From an uncultured Sphingopyxis sp. (GTDB lineage: Bacteria; Pseudomonadota; Alphaproteobacteria; Sphingomonadales; Sphingomonadaceae): a stretch of DNA of 64,000 nucleotides. How positions within the stretch are numbered: position 1 is the first letter of the stretch; every line of letters starts with the position of its first letter. Position numbers and translations under genes: made by a program. The notes under the pieces were generated by a model, which was given only the letters and a program-made list of their open reading frames with translations, was not told the origin of the DNA and searched no databases. Of this stretch, positions 44,483-53,573 are shown one piece after another. The stretch spans positions 620,001-684,000 of the forward strand of contig NZ_LT598653.1 in NCBI RefSeq assembly GCF_900078365.1, in the 5' to 3' direction.

Positions 44483-45925
44483 TCATGCCGCCTTCTTTTC
44501 GCTTTTCGCCTTGGCTTTCAACCACTTTGCCATCTGTTCGCTGACGTCGCGGCCGTCGCGGATGCCCCAGACGACCAGGCTCGCGCCGCGCACGATGTCG
44601 CCTGCCGCAAAGACACCCGGCAGGCTGGTCATCATCGTCTGGTGATCGACGCGCAAAGTGCCCCAGCGCGTGACCGACAGGTCGGGCGAGCCGAACAGGT
44701 GCGGCAGCTCCTCGGGGTCGAAGCCCAATGCCTTGATCACCATGTCGGCGGGCACGTCGAACTTGCGGCCGGGATCGGCCTCGGGGCTGCGGCGGCCGCT
44801 CGCGTCGGGCGCACCGAGGCGCATCCCCGCGACCGCGACTTCCTTCACATGCTTGTCGGCGGTGAAGCTTTCGGGGGCCGAAAGCCAGACGAACTCGACG
44901 CCTTCCTCCTCGGCATTGGCGACCTCGCGCTGCGATCCCGGCATATTCTCGCGGTCGCGGCGATAGAGGCATTTGACCGACTTCGCGCCCTGCCGCACCG
45001 CGGTGCGAACGCAGTCCATCGCGGTGTCGCCGCCGCCGATCACGACGACATGCTTGTCCGCAGCGTTCAGGCGGCCGTCGTCGAACGCCGGAACCGCGTC
45101 GCCGAAGCTCTTGCGGTTCGACGCGATCAGATAGTCGAGCGCGGCGATCACGCCATCGGCGCCATTGCCGGGGACGTTGATCTCGCGCGCCTTGTAGACG
45201 CCGGTCGCGATCAGGATCGCGTCATGCTTCTGGCGCAGCGCGTCGAGCGTCGCGTCTTCGCCGACCGCGAAACCGAGGTGGAAATGGATGCCGCCTTGGG
45301 TCAGCCGGTCGATGCGCCGCATCACGACATCCTTCTCGAGCTTGAAGCCGGGGATGCCATAGGTGAGGAGGCCGCCCGCGCGGTCGTGCCGGTCATAGAC
45401 ATGCACCTCATGCCCCTGCGCGCGCAGATATTCGGCCGCGGTCAGCCCCGCCGGGCCCGCGCCGATCACACCGACCGACTGGCCGGTCGCCGCGCCGGCG
45501 TGCAGCGGCTCGACCCAGCCCTCGGCCCAGGCGGTGTCGGTGATATATTTCTCGACGCTGCCGATCGTCACCGCGCCATGGCCCGAAAATTCGATCACGC
45601 AATTGCCTTCGCACAGGCGATCCTGCGGGCAGATGCGGCCGCAGATCTCGGGCATCGTCGAGGTCGCGTTGCTGAGCTCATAGGCCTCGCGCAGCCGGCC
45701 TTCGGCCGTCAGGCGCAGCCAGTCGGGGATATGATTGTGCAGCGGGCAATGCACCGAGCAATAGGGCACGCCGCATTGCGAGCAGCGCGCCGCCTGCGCA
45801 TCGGCTTGCGGAGCCGCGTAACGCTCGGCGATCTCGCGAAAGTCGCGCGCGCGCTCTTCGGGCGAGCGCTTGTCCGGATAGGATTGTTCACGCCCCACAA
45901 ATTGGAGCATGCGTTCGGAAGCCAT
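44483..45925 (-). CDS. gltD: Glutamate synthase (NADPH) small subunit
   Basis: This 480-residue flavoprotein has the N-terminal 4Fe-4S cysteines (CSQCGVPYCSVHCP and CGRICPQDRLCEGNC), the FAD-binding GAGPAGLTAAEYLRAQGHEV and the NADPH-binding GGGDTAMDCVRTAVRQGAK. It supplies electrons to GltB. ATG 45925 has an AAGGGGAT ribosome binding site. It appears to be the first gene of the gltD-DUF2059-gltB block. Confidence 0.96.
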   Translation of the reverse strand: MASERMLQFVGREQSYPDKRSPEERARDFREIAERYAAPQADAQAARCSQCGVPYCSVHCPLHNHIPDWLRLTAEGRLREAYELSNATSTMPEICGRICPQDRLCEGNCVIEFSGHGAVTIGSVEKYITDTAWAEGWVEPLHAGAATGQSVGVIGAGPAGLTAAEYLRAQGHEVHVYDRHDRAGGLLTYGIPGFKLEKDVVMRRIDRLTQGGIHFHLGFAVGEDATLDALRQKHDAILIATGVYKAREINVPGNGADGVIAALDYLIASNRKSFGDAVPAFDDGRLNAADKHVVVIGGGDTAMDCVRTAVRQGAKSVKCLYRRDRENMPGSQREVANAEEEGVEFVWLSAPESFTADKHVKEVAVAGMRLGAPDASGRRSPEADPGRKFDVPADMVIKALGFDPEELPHLFGSPDLSVTRWGTLRVDHQTMMTSLPGVFAAGDIVRGASLVVWGIRDGRDVSEQMAKWLKAKAKSEKKAA

Positions 45926-46019
45926 GCAATATCCCCTTCGTTGAAGGCGGAATTGCATGGCCCGAAACGCCGTGTCACGGGCGAATTACGGGATAGGACA
46001 ATATTCTTGACCTAAATTG

Positions 46020-46037
46020 GAGGGCAAATTTGCTCTC
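46020..46037. promoter_or_regulatory. 18-bp palindrome upstream of gltD
   Basis: GAGGGCAAATTTGCTCTC is palindromic at 8 of 9 arm positions, with an AAATTT centre. It lies about 95 bases upstream of the gltD start in the only AT-rich stretch of the neighbourhood. gltBD is an Lrp target in enterobacteria, and Lrp/AsnC-family sites have this symmetric, AT-centred form, so an operator is plausible. This is inference. Confidence 0.4.
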
Positions 46038-46084
46038 AAAGCGGTCTGCGCAATTATCTTTCGTCAATTAGTATCGTTTCGGAC

Positions 46085-46885
46085 CTATCTCATGCCGAGC
46101 CAGATCAGCGCCGCGACGCCGACGATGATTCGGTACCAGGCGAAGGGCGCGAAACCATAGCGCGTGACCACGGCGAGGAAGGCCTTGATCACCGCCCAGG
46201 CGACGACGAACGAGACGAGCGAGCCGAGCGCGATCAGGCCGAGGTCGTTGGTTGTGATCGCGTCGCGATGCTTGAACAGCTGGAGCACGGTCGCGCCGGT
46301 CAGCGTCGGCAGCGCGAGGAAGAAGCTGAACTCGGCCGCGGTCTTGCGGTCGACCCCGAACGACATCGCGCCGAGGATCGTCGCGCCCGAGCGGCTGACC
46401 CCCGGGATCATCGCGATGCACTGGACCAGCCCGACGAGGATCGACTGGCGCGCCGACACATTGGCGACCCCGCCGACGTCCCTTGTCTTCGCGAACCGCT
46501 CGACGAGCAGGATCGCAAAGCCCCCGATGACGAGCGCCCAGGCAACCACGACGGCATTTTCGAGCAGCAGCTCGATATAATCCCCGAACGCGAGCCCGAG
46601 GACGACCGCCGGGAAGAAGGCGAGAGCCAAGTTGCGCACAAAGGCGATCGCTTGGCGGTCGCGCCGGAAGAAGCCGGTGAACATCTCCCAGAACAGCTTC
46701 CGGTACAGCACGACGATCGCCAGGATCGCCCCCGGCTGGATCGCGATGTTGAAGATCGCCCAGCGCGCGGCGTCATAGCCGAGAAGTTCCGTCGCCAGAA
46801 TCAGGTGCCCCGTCGAGGAAACGGGCAAAAACTCGGTGAGACCCTCGACGATGCCGAGGATGATCGCGGTCAGCCAGATACCCAT
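46085..46885 (-). CDS. uppP: Undecaprenyl-diphosphate phosphatase
   Basis: A 266-residue integral membrane protein with both UppP/BacA signatures: GIVEGLTEFLPVSSTGHLIL near the N-terminus and MIPGVSRSGATILG. It recycles undecaprenyl pyrophosphate to the monophosphate carrier for peptidoglycan and polysaccharide export. Its ATG overlaps the stop of the upstream gene by one base (TAATG). Confidence 0.96.
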   Translation of the reverse strand: MGIWLTAIILGIVEGLTEFLPVSSTGHLILATELLGYDAARWAIFNIAIQPGAILAIVVLYRKLFWEMFTGFFRRDRQAIAFVRNLALAFFPAVVLGLAFGDYIELLLENAVVVAWALVIGGFAILLVERFAKTRDVGGVANVSARQSILVGLVQCIAMIPGVSRSGATILGAMSFGVDRKTAAEFSFFLALPTLTGATVLQLFKHRDAITTNDLGLIALGSLVSFVVAWAVIKAFLAVVTRYGFAPFAWYRIIVGVAALIWLGMR

Positions 46886-47823
46886 TATCGCGCGGCAAGC
46901 TCGGCGAAGCGGCCATGGCGGCGATACTGGACCAGCCAGCCGTCGGCGACCGAGGCGAGCGAGGCCGGCGTGACGCCAAGCTGCGCGAAACCTTCGGCAC
47001 CTTCGGCGACGACATTGTCGCGCTGGAGCATCAGCCACTGATCCTTGGTGATCGGCGCTCCGGGCGCCCAGCCGAAGCCGGTGGCGAGCGCCGAGGCGAT
47101 GAAATCGGGCACGTCGACGAACAGCGGCGAGCGCCCCGTCGCATCGGCGATCCAGCGCAGCAATTCGCCCATCATCAGCACCTGCGGCCCGCCAAGCTCA
47201 TAGGTCTTGCCCGCCGCGTCGCCGCCGAGCGCCGCGACCACCGCATCGGCCACGTCGCCGACATAGGCGGGCTGGAATTTCGCGCGCGGCGCGATCACCG
47301 GGACGACCGGCGCCAAGCGCATCATGCCCGCGAAGCGGTTGATGAAATGATCCTCGCGTCCGAACAGGATCGACGGGCGCAGGATGGCGGCATCGGCGAA
47401 GGCGGCGCGCACCGCGGTTTCGCCGTCGCCCTTGCTGCGGCCATAGGCCGAGGCGCTTTCGGGGTCGGCGCCGATCGCCGAGACATGGACGAGCGCGCCG
47501 GCGCCCGCCGCCTTCGCCGCCGTCGCGACATGGCCCGCGCCATCGGCCTGCACCGCCTGCATGTCGGCGAACGCGCCGGCAAGGTTGATGACGGCATCGC
47601 TGCCCTGCACCGCGCGCGCCACGCTCCCGGCGTCGCGCACGTCGCACGCCACGAACTGCGTCTGGCCGAGCCCGCCGAGCGGCTTGAGGAAGGTCGCGGC
47701 ACGCGGGTCGCGTTGGGCGATGCGGACGCGCGCGCCGCGCGCGAGCAGCCGCTGCACGACATAGCGGCCAAGGAAGCCCCCGCCGCCCAGCACCGTGATC
47801 AATTGCCCGTCGAGTTTCTGCAT
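46885..47823 (-). CDS. Complex I NDUFA9-like NAD(P)-binding protein
   Basis: A 312-residue atypical short-chain dehydrogenase/reductase with the N-terminal glycine motif TVLGGGGFLGRYVVQRLLARG, HVSAIGADPESASAYGRSKGDGE (Ser and Tyr-x3-Lys positions) and LRPSILFGREDHFINRFAGMM. This matches the alphaproteobacterial family related to the mitochondrial complex I subunit NDUFA9. It is probably structural or regulatory rather than a classical reductase. It is translationally coupled to uppP. Confidence 0.85.
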   Translation of the reverse strand: MQKLDGQLITVLGGGGFLGRYVVQRLLARGARVRIAQRDPRAATFLKPLGGLGQTQFVACDVRDAGSVARAVQGSDAVINLAGAFADMQAVQADGAGHVATAAKAAGAGALVHVSAIGADPESASAYGRSKGDGETAVRAAFADAAILRPSILFGREDHFINRFAGMMRLAPVVPVIAPRAKFQPAYVGDVADAVVAALGGDAAGKTYELGGPQVLMMGELLRWIADATGRSPLFVDVPDFIASALATGFGWAPGAPITKDQWLMLQRDNVVAEGAEGFAQLGVTPASLASVADGWLVQYRRHGRFAELAAR

Positions 47824-48022
47824 TGCGTCCGCCTGTATCGATTCTCTGGATGGCGCGGGGCGCGCCGACGGCCTTCCCATGCCGCGAAGCGGGAAGGGGA
47901 GCAAGGGGCGAAGGCGGCGACAGGACGCAAAACCCTCGGCCTTGCGATAAAATGCACCTGCGCTGCCGCGACGCGGTTGACAAGCCGGCCACCCCGCCGC
48001 TAAGCGCCCGCTCCTACCCCGT

Positions 48023-48109
48023 GCCCAGATGGCGGAATTGGTAGACGCACCAGCTTCAGGTGCTGGCGATCGCAAGGTCGTGGAGGTTCGAGTCCTCTTC
48101 TGGGCACCA
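48023..48109 (+). tRNA. tRNA-Leu (anticodon CAG)
   Basis: An 87-base tRNA with the acceptor stem GCCCAGA/TCTGGGC, D-loop AATTGGTAGACG, anticodon stem CCAGC/GCTGG with loop TTCAGGT (anticodon CAG), a long variable arm, T-loop GGTTCGAGTCC and an encoded CCA. tRNA-Leu genes are frequent integration sites, and an integrase gene follows at once. Confidence 0.97.
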
Positions 48110-48222
48110 TTTGTTCTTCCGGGGGCGTCCGAGAATGTCCGAAAAACGGGAGATTTCAGCCACTTTTTGTGCTATGCTCGTCCGACCAAATTCGGGCGAA
48201 TACGGCACCAATCGGGAACAAA

Positions 48223-48273
48223 GAGGGTATCCTGGAGGGTATCGTTCCGCCCCTTTCGAAGGGCGATACCCTC
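48223..48273. repeat. GAGGGTATC repeat and hairpin abutting the integrase start
   Basis: GAGGGTATCC (48223-48232) and GAGGGTATCG (48235-48244) are tandem at a 12-base period. A perfect 10-bp inverse, CGATACCCTC (48264-48273), ends directly at the integrase ATG with a 19-base loop. These could be integrase arm or operator sites, or a hairpin that hides the start codon. Confidence 0.75.
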
Positions 48274-49500
48274 ATGAACCGACTCTTTGCCACCACTGTC
48301 ACTAACGCCAAGCCGCGCGACCGCGACTACAAGCTGACCGATGGAGACGGGCTCGTTCTGCTTGTTCGGCCGAACGGAAGCAAACTGTGGCGCATGAACT
48401 ACAAATATCACGGCCGATATCGCACGCTGGCGTTCGGCGCTTGGCCTGCGGTCAGCCTGGCTGACGCGCGCGCCAAGCGCGATGAGGCGCGGCGTCAGAT
48501 CGCAGCGGGCCTCGATCCTTCACACGAGAAGAAACTCGAGCAGGCGCGCGCGGCGATTTCCGAAGACAATAGTTTCAAGCGCATTGCGGAAGAGTGGGTC
48601 GAGAAGAACAAGCGCGAAGATATGGCGGATATCACGCTCGCCAAAATCCGCTGGCTCCTGGACAAGGCCTATCCTCGCATCGGCAATCGCGCGGTCTCGA
48701 AAATCACCGCGCAGGAGGTGCTCCTCGTTCTTCGCTCAGTCGAGGCGACCGGGCGCTATGAAAGCGCGCGGCGGATGCGAAGCGTCCTGAGCCGCGTCTT
48801 TCGCTATGCTATTGCAACGGCGCGGGCGGAACGTGATCCCGCGGGCGACCTGCGCGGCGCGCTGACCGTGCCGAAGGTCAAGCACCTGGCTGCCATCACC
48901 ACGGAGAAGGAGGCGGGCGAACTGATGCGCGCGATCGAGGGCTATTCCGGTCATGCGATCACGCTGTTCGCGCTTCGCCTGTCGGCGCACCTTTTTGTCA
49001 GGCCGGGTGAGTTGCGGCAGGCGGAATGGAACGAATTTGATGCCGAGCGCCTCGTCTGGGATATTCCCGAACATAAGATGAAAATGCGTCGGCCGCATCG
49101 CGTCCCCCTTTCGAGGCAGGTCGTGCGTCTGTTTGAAGAGCTATATGAGCTGACGGGCACGGGCCGATATTGTTTCCCGTCGCTTCGCTCAACACGTCGG
49201 CCCATGTCGGAGAACACCGTCAATGCCGCCCTCCGCGCACTCGGATTCGGGAAGGAGCAAATGACGGCGCACGGCTTTCGCGCGATGGCGGCGACGCTGC
49301 TCAACGAGTCCGGGAAATTCAACCCGGACGCGATCGAACGTCAACTGGCACATATGGAAAACAACGGCGTCCGGCGAGCCTACACTCGCGGTGAATATTG
49401 GGAAGAGCGGGTCCGTATGATGCAATTTTGGTCCGATTACCTGGATCGCCAACGCGACGGAGCCAAGGTGTTGAAACCCCTGTTTGGCCGACAGCGCTAG
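48274..49500 (+). CDS. P4-type tyrosine recombinase (site-specific integrase)
   Basis: A 408-residue integrase with the N-terminal DUF4102 arm-binding domain (YKLTDGDGLVLLVRPNGSKLW), the core-binding domain (about 100-185) and the catalytic domain with R243 (RPGEL), H333-x-x-R336 (HGFR), H360 (LAHMENN) and Tyr370. All the catalytic residues are present, so it should be active. Its position and direction just downstream of tRNA-Leu imply that it drove integration into the tRNA 3' end. ATG 48274 starts the family homology. Confidence 0.95.
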   Translation: MNRLFATTVTNAKPRDRDYKLTDGDGLVLLVRPNGSKLWRMNYKYHGRYRTLAFGAWPAVSLADARAKRDEARRQIAAGLDPSHEKKLEQARAAISEDNSFKRIAEEWVEKNKREDMADITLAKIRWLLDKAYPRIGNRAVSKITAQEVLLVLRSVEATGRYESARRMRSVLSRVFRYAIATARAERDPAGDLRGALTVPKVKHLAAITTEKEAGELMRAIEGYSGHAITLFALRLSAHLFVRPGELRQAEWNEFDAERLVWDIPEHKMKMRRPHRVPLSRQVVRLFEELYELTGTGRYCFPSLRSTRRPMSENTVNAALRALGFGKEQMTAHGFRAMAATLLNESGKFNPDAIERQLAHMENNGVRRAYTRGEYWEERVRMMQFWSDYLDRQRDGAKVLKPLFGRQR

Positions 49501-50083
49501 ATGGCGCTCCCGGCAATGGGCGGGGCCACAAATGTTAGTTGCGAGAGGCATATGCCACTCTGTAGCGCCAGACTATCGTCAACGCAGAACCGGCGGCACC
49601 GCGCGACGATAGCCCGTTTAATCAGCGGATGCCGAGAAGCCATCCATTGAACAGCCAACGTAGATAATCCATCTTCATGTCTCCAGTCCTGTGAGTGGAC
49701 GACGGGCAGACTTGCTCGTTCTATCGGCCCCCGTAACTATCTCGAAGTCGAGCGGGGCCCATAACTAAGACTTAAGGTTTATCTAGATTTATCTGGGGGG
49801 TGGTAGGCAACAGGGTTGCTAGACCTATGCTCTGGCAGACCATATTAGACTCAGTCCGCGGTAAGCCAACAGGGCGCTAAAAGCCGGGTGCGCGCTGCCG
49901 CTTATGCTCACCTAGGCCCTTGCCGATATCGTCGGCAGGACCTCTCCGCGCCGGAATGCGACCTATCTAAAAGAACAGGTCTGCCTGCTCCTTAAATTGC
50001 CCGGCCCTGTCGCCCGGCACGATACCGTCAACGACCCGGATGGGCGATCCAAGCCTCCCAACAAATGATACAAGGAGATTGGC
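49501..50083. other. Gene-poor 583-base stretch downstream of the integrase
   Basis: No convincing full gene was found. The stretch is less GC-rich than its surroundings, including an AT-rich patch around 49765-49795, and none of the dispersed REP-like repeats are present. A tiny minus-strand frame (49622-49678) is listed separately. The remainder has no recognised structure apart from the AAGGAGA ribosome binding site of the next gene. Confidence 0.6.
49622..49678 (-). CDS. Possible 18-residue peptide
   Basis: A tiny frame encodes MKMDYLRWLFNGWLLGIR, rich in Trp and Leu and amphipathic, with GGAG and AGGA upstream of its ATG. It could be a leader or membrane-active peptide, but at this length chance is a strong alternative; nothing downstream on this strand supports an operon. 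Confidence 0.2.
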   Translation of the reverse strand: MKMDYLRWLFNGWLLGIR

Positions 50084-51001
50084 ATGACCCTCGAGACTGT
50101 CTTGAAATCTGACGGACCTGCCCGCGACGAGCTGGTGCCGTCGCGGTACGCGCTTCAGGTCGGCGATATCGATGTGTTGATAATCAGCGACGGTATCCTG
50201 CCAATCCCCGCGCATGTGCTCGCGCATAATGTCGAGCCGAAGGTCCTCGACGCATGGCTGGACGAACAGTTCCTGCCGAACGGAGTGGCCGAGTGGCCGC
50301 TAAACGTTCTTGTCGTGCGCAGCGGCGACCAGATCATTCTCGTCGATGCCGGGCTGGGTATGGACCCTAACCTCAAGCTGGAAAAGGCGGGCCGCCTGGT
50401 GCAGCGGCTGGAGGCGGCAGGCATCGCGCTCGATTCGATCACCGACGTCGTGGTGACCCATATGCATATGGACCATATCGGCGGGTTGACCATCGACGGC
50501 ACGCGCGAGCGGATGCGACCCGACCTGCGCGTTCACGTCGCGGCCGCCGAGGTCGAATTCTGGAAGAATCCCGACTTCTCGAAGACCGCGATGCCCGAAG
50601 GCTTCCCCGATGCGTTGCGTGGCACCGCCAAGCGATTTATGGAGCAATATGGCAGCCAGATCCAAACCTTCGAGAATGAAGCCGAGGTCGCGCCCGGCGT
50701 GACTGCCCAGCTTACCGGCGGGCACACCCCCGGGCATTGCATGGTCCGGCTGACGTCGGATGGCGAGCGACTGACGTTCGTTGGTGATGCCATCTTTCAG
50801 ACCGGTTTCGATCAGCCCGGCTGGCACAATGGCTTCGAACATGATCCCGAAGAGGCTGCCCGCGTCCGCGTCAATCTGCTGCGCGAGTTCGCCGAAACCC
50901 GTGAACCCTTCGTGGCAACGCATCTGCCGTTCCCGTCGATCTATCATGTGGCAGTCTCGGGCGACGCCTTTCGCGCGGTTCCCGCCGTCTGGGATTATTG
51001 A
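50084..51001 (+). CDS. MBL-fold metallo-hydrolase
   Basis: This 305-residue protein has the complete metallo-beta-lactamase-fold metal motif T-H126-x-H128-x-D130-H131 (THMHMDHIGG), then GGHTPGHC, FVGDAIF and ATHLPFPS, giving two metal sites. It resembles AHL-lactonase/arylsulfatase-type MBL hydrolases; the long N-terminal segment before the motif fits that group. There is no signal peptide. Ribosome binding site AAGGAGA. The substrate is unknown. It stands alone, convergent with the TonB receptor gene. Confidence 0.87.
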   Translation: MTLETVLKSDGPARDELVPSRYALQVGDIDVLIISDGILPIPAHVLAHNVEPKVLDAWLDEQFLPNGVAEWPLNVLVVRSGDQIILVDAGLGMDPNLKLEKAGRLVQRLEAAGIALDSITDVVVTHMHMDHIGGLTIDGTRERMRPDLRVHVAAAEVEFWKNPDFSKTAMPEGFPDALRGTAKRFMEQYGSQIQTFENEAEVAPGVTAQLTGGHTPGHCMVRLTSDGERLTFVGDAIFQTGFDQPGWHNGFEHDPEEAARVRVNLLREFAETREPFVATHLPFPSIYHVAVSGDAFRAVPAVWDY

Positions 51002-51064
51002 CGGCTGATCGCACCGAACTGCCTTAGGTCCTGAGGCCCCGGGCAGCCACGATATTATCTCCTC

Positions 51065-51109
51065 GAAGCGGCGGCCACGGTCCAGATGGCCGGACATGGC
51101 CGCCGCTTC
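51065..51109. terminator. 13-bp inverted repeat between convergent genes
   Basis: GAAGCGGCGGCCA and TGGCCGCCGCTTC form a perfect stem with a 19-base loop between the MBL gene (+) and the TonB receptor gene (-). AT-rich sequence on both outer sides (ATATTATC, AATATTT) suits a bidirectional terminator. Confidence 0.6.
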
Positions 51110-51221
51110 AATATTTCCAAGAGCACAATCAAGTGATCGATGCGCCGTCCCTTGCGTTCCGGTGAGGACGAGGTGCCGGTACAACGCCAAAGGTAGATTG
51201 CGGATCTGTTCCGTGCGCCGC

Positions 51222-53573
51222 CTAAGGAGCTGAAATTCTGATACCGAGACTGAAGCGACGGGGCGTTTGCGGAACGAAGAGGTCTGATGCTCCCGGTTGC
51301 GCTAGCGATCCGAGTGCGAAACGATTGCCTGCGGTATCGAAAATATTGGCGACGCCGACATGGAGTTCGGCTCTGCCGAGGGTCAAGTGGGCGTCGAGGT
51401 CAACATCGGAAAAACCGCCTTGCCACCGCCCAAGTTCAGGCCCGATGCCAAGCCGCGATCGGCCCGTGCGACGCAGCGCCGCGGAAAATCGGTAAGGATT
51501 TTTCACGTTGGCCGGACTGGCATATTGAACCGCCACCCGGGCGTTCATATCGGGGATGTTGGGCAGGCGTCCCTCGGTGACAATGATATTGCTCGGCTTT
51601 GTGGCCGTAACTATCGCCCGGTTCAGTGTGATGCTGCCGTTCAGCGTCAGGCATTCCGACAAACGCCATAGCGCCAGCGCCTCGACTGTGAGCGTCTTCG
51701 CATCGCCTATATTCGCCGCCGTGAGATAGCCGGCATGATCGATGACATCTGCCTGCACGTCGCGCCAGCGACCCACCGAGATGCTCAAACTGCCTGTCAG
51801 CGACCGGTCGTCATCTGCGGGACGGCGTACGGCCGCCTCCCACGCGGTGTAGCGATCGCCGGACAGGGCGATGAAGCCGGCAGGCGACGCCGCCGCGGTC
51901 GGAGGGCGATAGCTTGCTGCATAGCGAACGAGGAATTGGACGTCGCCGGGCAGGGTAAGCAACGCCGATACGCCGGGAAGGATGTTCCAACCCTCATCGT
52001 TCCAACTAAAGGGCCCCTCGGGAGAATTCGTGTCCGACACATGCAGGGCGCGACCACGCCACCGCGCAGCACGCGCGCCGATCGACAGGGCGAGGGGACC
52101 TATCGCTTCAGACGCTTCGCCGAACAGGATATATTCGCGTATCGAGGCGGCGGTGTTCGTCCCAAGCGGCGGCGCAACCCGATAGTACAGCGCGGAGGAA
52201 AATCGGCTTCTGCTGTCGACGACCGAACCGCCGATGAGCCAACCGCTTCCCGCCGGTCCCGAGCGGCCGATCCGCACCTCGGCGGAACTCACACTCGAAG
52301 TTTCGTGCCTCATCAGGGCCAGCGTGTCCGGCAGCGGTTCGCTTGCGTCGAAAATGTCGTGCAGGCGCGTGTGTGAACGCGACAGGTTCGCCGCGATATC
52401 GAGCCCCTCCTGCTCGCCGCGGAGCGTAGCCGACACCAACCGGAATCGGTTGGAGTAGGGTTGGGCTATGACGGACGCCCGCGCCAGGCGACCGAGGCGG
52501 CGGTCGACATATCCGGCATCCCGTCCATCGATATCCTGCCATACGCTCAGGATTTCGGCGCGCCATGCACCGTCCGGCGCGATGCTTACGGTGGCCCGCC
52601 CTCCGGTGATTTCGAGCATGTTGCTGTTCATGACGCCGCGTGACAAGTCGTCGATATAGCCGCCTTCGCGCACATGGTAACCGACGAGGCGCACCGCGCC
52701 GCTGTTCCAGCCGAGCGGCACATTCATCATCGCTGCAGCTTCGCTACCTCGCGTCCCGCCACTGAAGGTCGAGGTCGCCAGAGTGCCCTGCAACTGCATC
52801 AGGTCGGGATCGGGCCGATTGGGTTCGATCCGGATGATCCCTCCAAGCGAGCCCGCGCCGTAGAGCGTTCCCTGCGGTCCGAGCAGGATCTCGGCGCGAG
52901 CGATATCGTAAAGGCGCAGATCCGGGTCCGGGCCTGAATAATTAAGGCGTGCTTCGCCGAGATATTGTCCGACGATGGCCTGTGTATTTCCGTTAAAGCT
53001 GGAATCGCCGACCCCGCGCAAGAACAGCTTGTCGCGCCCCGGGCCGAGGTGGGTCGAACTGAGCGACGTTCCGGTGCGTTCGATCGCTTCGGTGCCGCGA
53101 TATTCTGCATGGGCCAAGCTGCTCGCCTCGATGGTCTGGAGGCTGCCCTGATAATGCGACTGGCTTGTTCGTCGCTTGCTGGCGGTAACGATGATCTCGA
53201 CGTCGGGCGGCGGCGGGATTGTCGGCGCGGCAAGGGCAGGTCGAACGGCTTTTCGGTGCGCCCTACGGCGGTGCGCGGGGATCAGGCGAAAACTGGAAGG
53301 TCCAAGCACCACCACATCGACTGCCAGGTCGCGCACCATTCGCCGCAGCGCCTGTTCGGCCGACATACGGCCCCGAACCTTTCGAGTTTCCAGATTTGCC
53401 ATCGCGGGATCGGCCAGCGCGATGCTCGATCGGGTTTGCGCGCCGAGTATCCGCAGCGCGGTTTGCAGTGTGTCCGCCCGAACGTCGACCGATATCAGGT
53501 CGCGGGCGCACGCCGGGCTCGCCTGCGCGAGGACCATGCCGGCGGCAGCGGCAATTCCGTAATCGCGCCTCAT
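51222..53573 (-). CDS. TonB-dependent receptor with N-terminal STN signalling domain
   Basis: A 783-residue transducer-type receptor. After a signal peptide (AAAAGMVLAQASPACA) comes an STN domain (VDVRADTLQTALRILGAQTR...IALADPAMANLETRKVRGRM), then the plug (DVEIIVTASKRRTSQSHYQG, KLFLRGVGDSSF, AEILLGPQGTLYGAGSLGGI) and the barrel. STN domains contact FecR-type anti-sigma factors, and fecR and an ECF sigma gene lie directly upstream, with ATGA coupling to fecR. The substrate is unknown. The start at 53573 is fixed by that overlap. Confidence 0.9.
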   Translation of the reverse strand: MRRDYGIAAAAGMVLAQASPACARDLISVDVRADTLQTALRILGAQTRSSIALADPAMANLETRKVRGRMSAEQALRRMVRDLAVDVVVLGPSSFRLIPAHRRRAHRKAVRPALAAPTIPPPPDVEIIVTASKRRTSQSHYQGSLQTIEASSLAHAEYRGTEAIERTGTSLSSTHLGPGRDKLFLRGVGDSSFNGNTQAIVGQYLGEARLNYSGPDPDLRLYDIARAEILLGPQGTLYGAGSLGGIIRIEPNRPDPDLMQLQGTLATSTFSGGTRGSEAAAMMNVPLGWNSGAVRLVGYHVREGGYIDDLSRGVMNSNMLEITGGRATVSIAPDGAWRAEILSVWQDIDGRDAGYVDRRLGRLARASVIAQPYSNRFRLVSATLRGEQEGLDIAANLSRSHTRLHDIFDASEPLPDTLALMRHETSSVSSAEVRIGRSGPAGSGWLIGGSVVDSRSRFSSALYYRVAPPLGTNTAASIREYILFGEASEAIGPLALSIGARAARWRGRALHVSDTNSPEGPFSWNDEGWNILPGVSALLTLPGDVQFLVRYAASYRPPTAAASPAGFIALSGDRYTAWEAAVRRPADDDRSLTGSLSISVGRWRDVQADVIDHAGYLTAANIGDAKTLTVEALALWRLSECLTLNGSITLNRAIVTATKPSNIIVTEGRLPNIPDMNARVAVQYASPANVKNPYRFSAALRRTGRSRLGIGPELGRWQGGFSDVDLDAHLTLGRAELHVGVANIFDTAGNRFALGSLAQPGASDLFVPQTPRRFSLGIRISAP

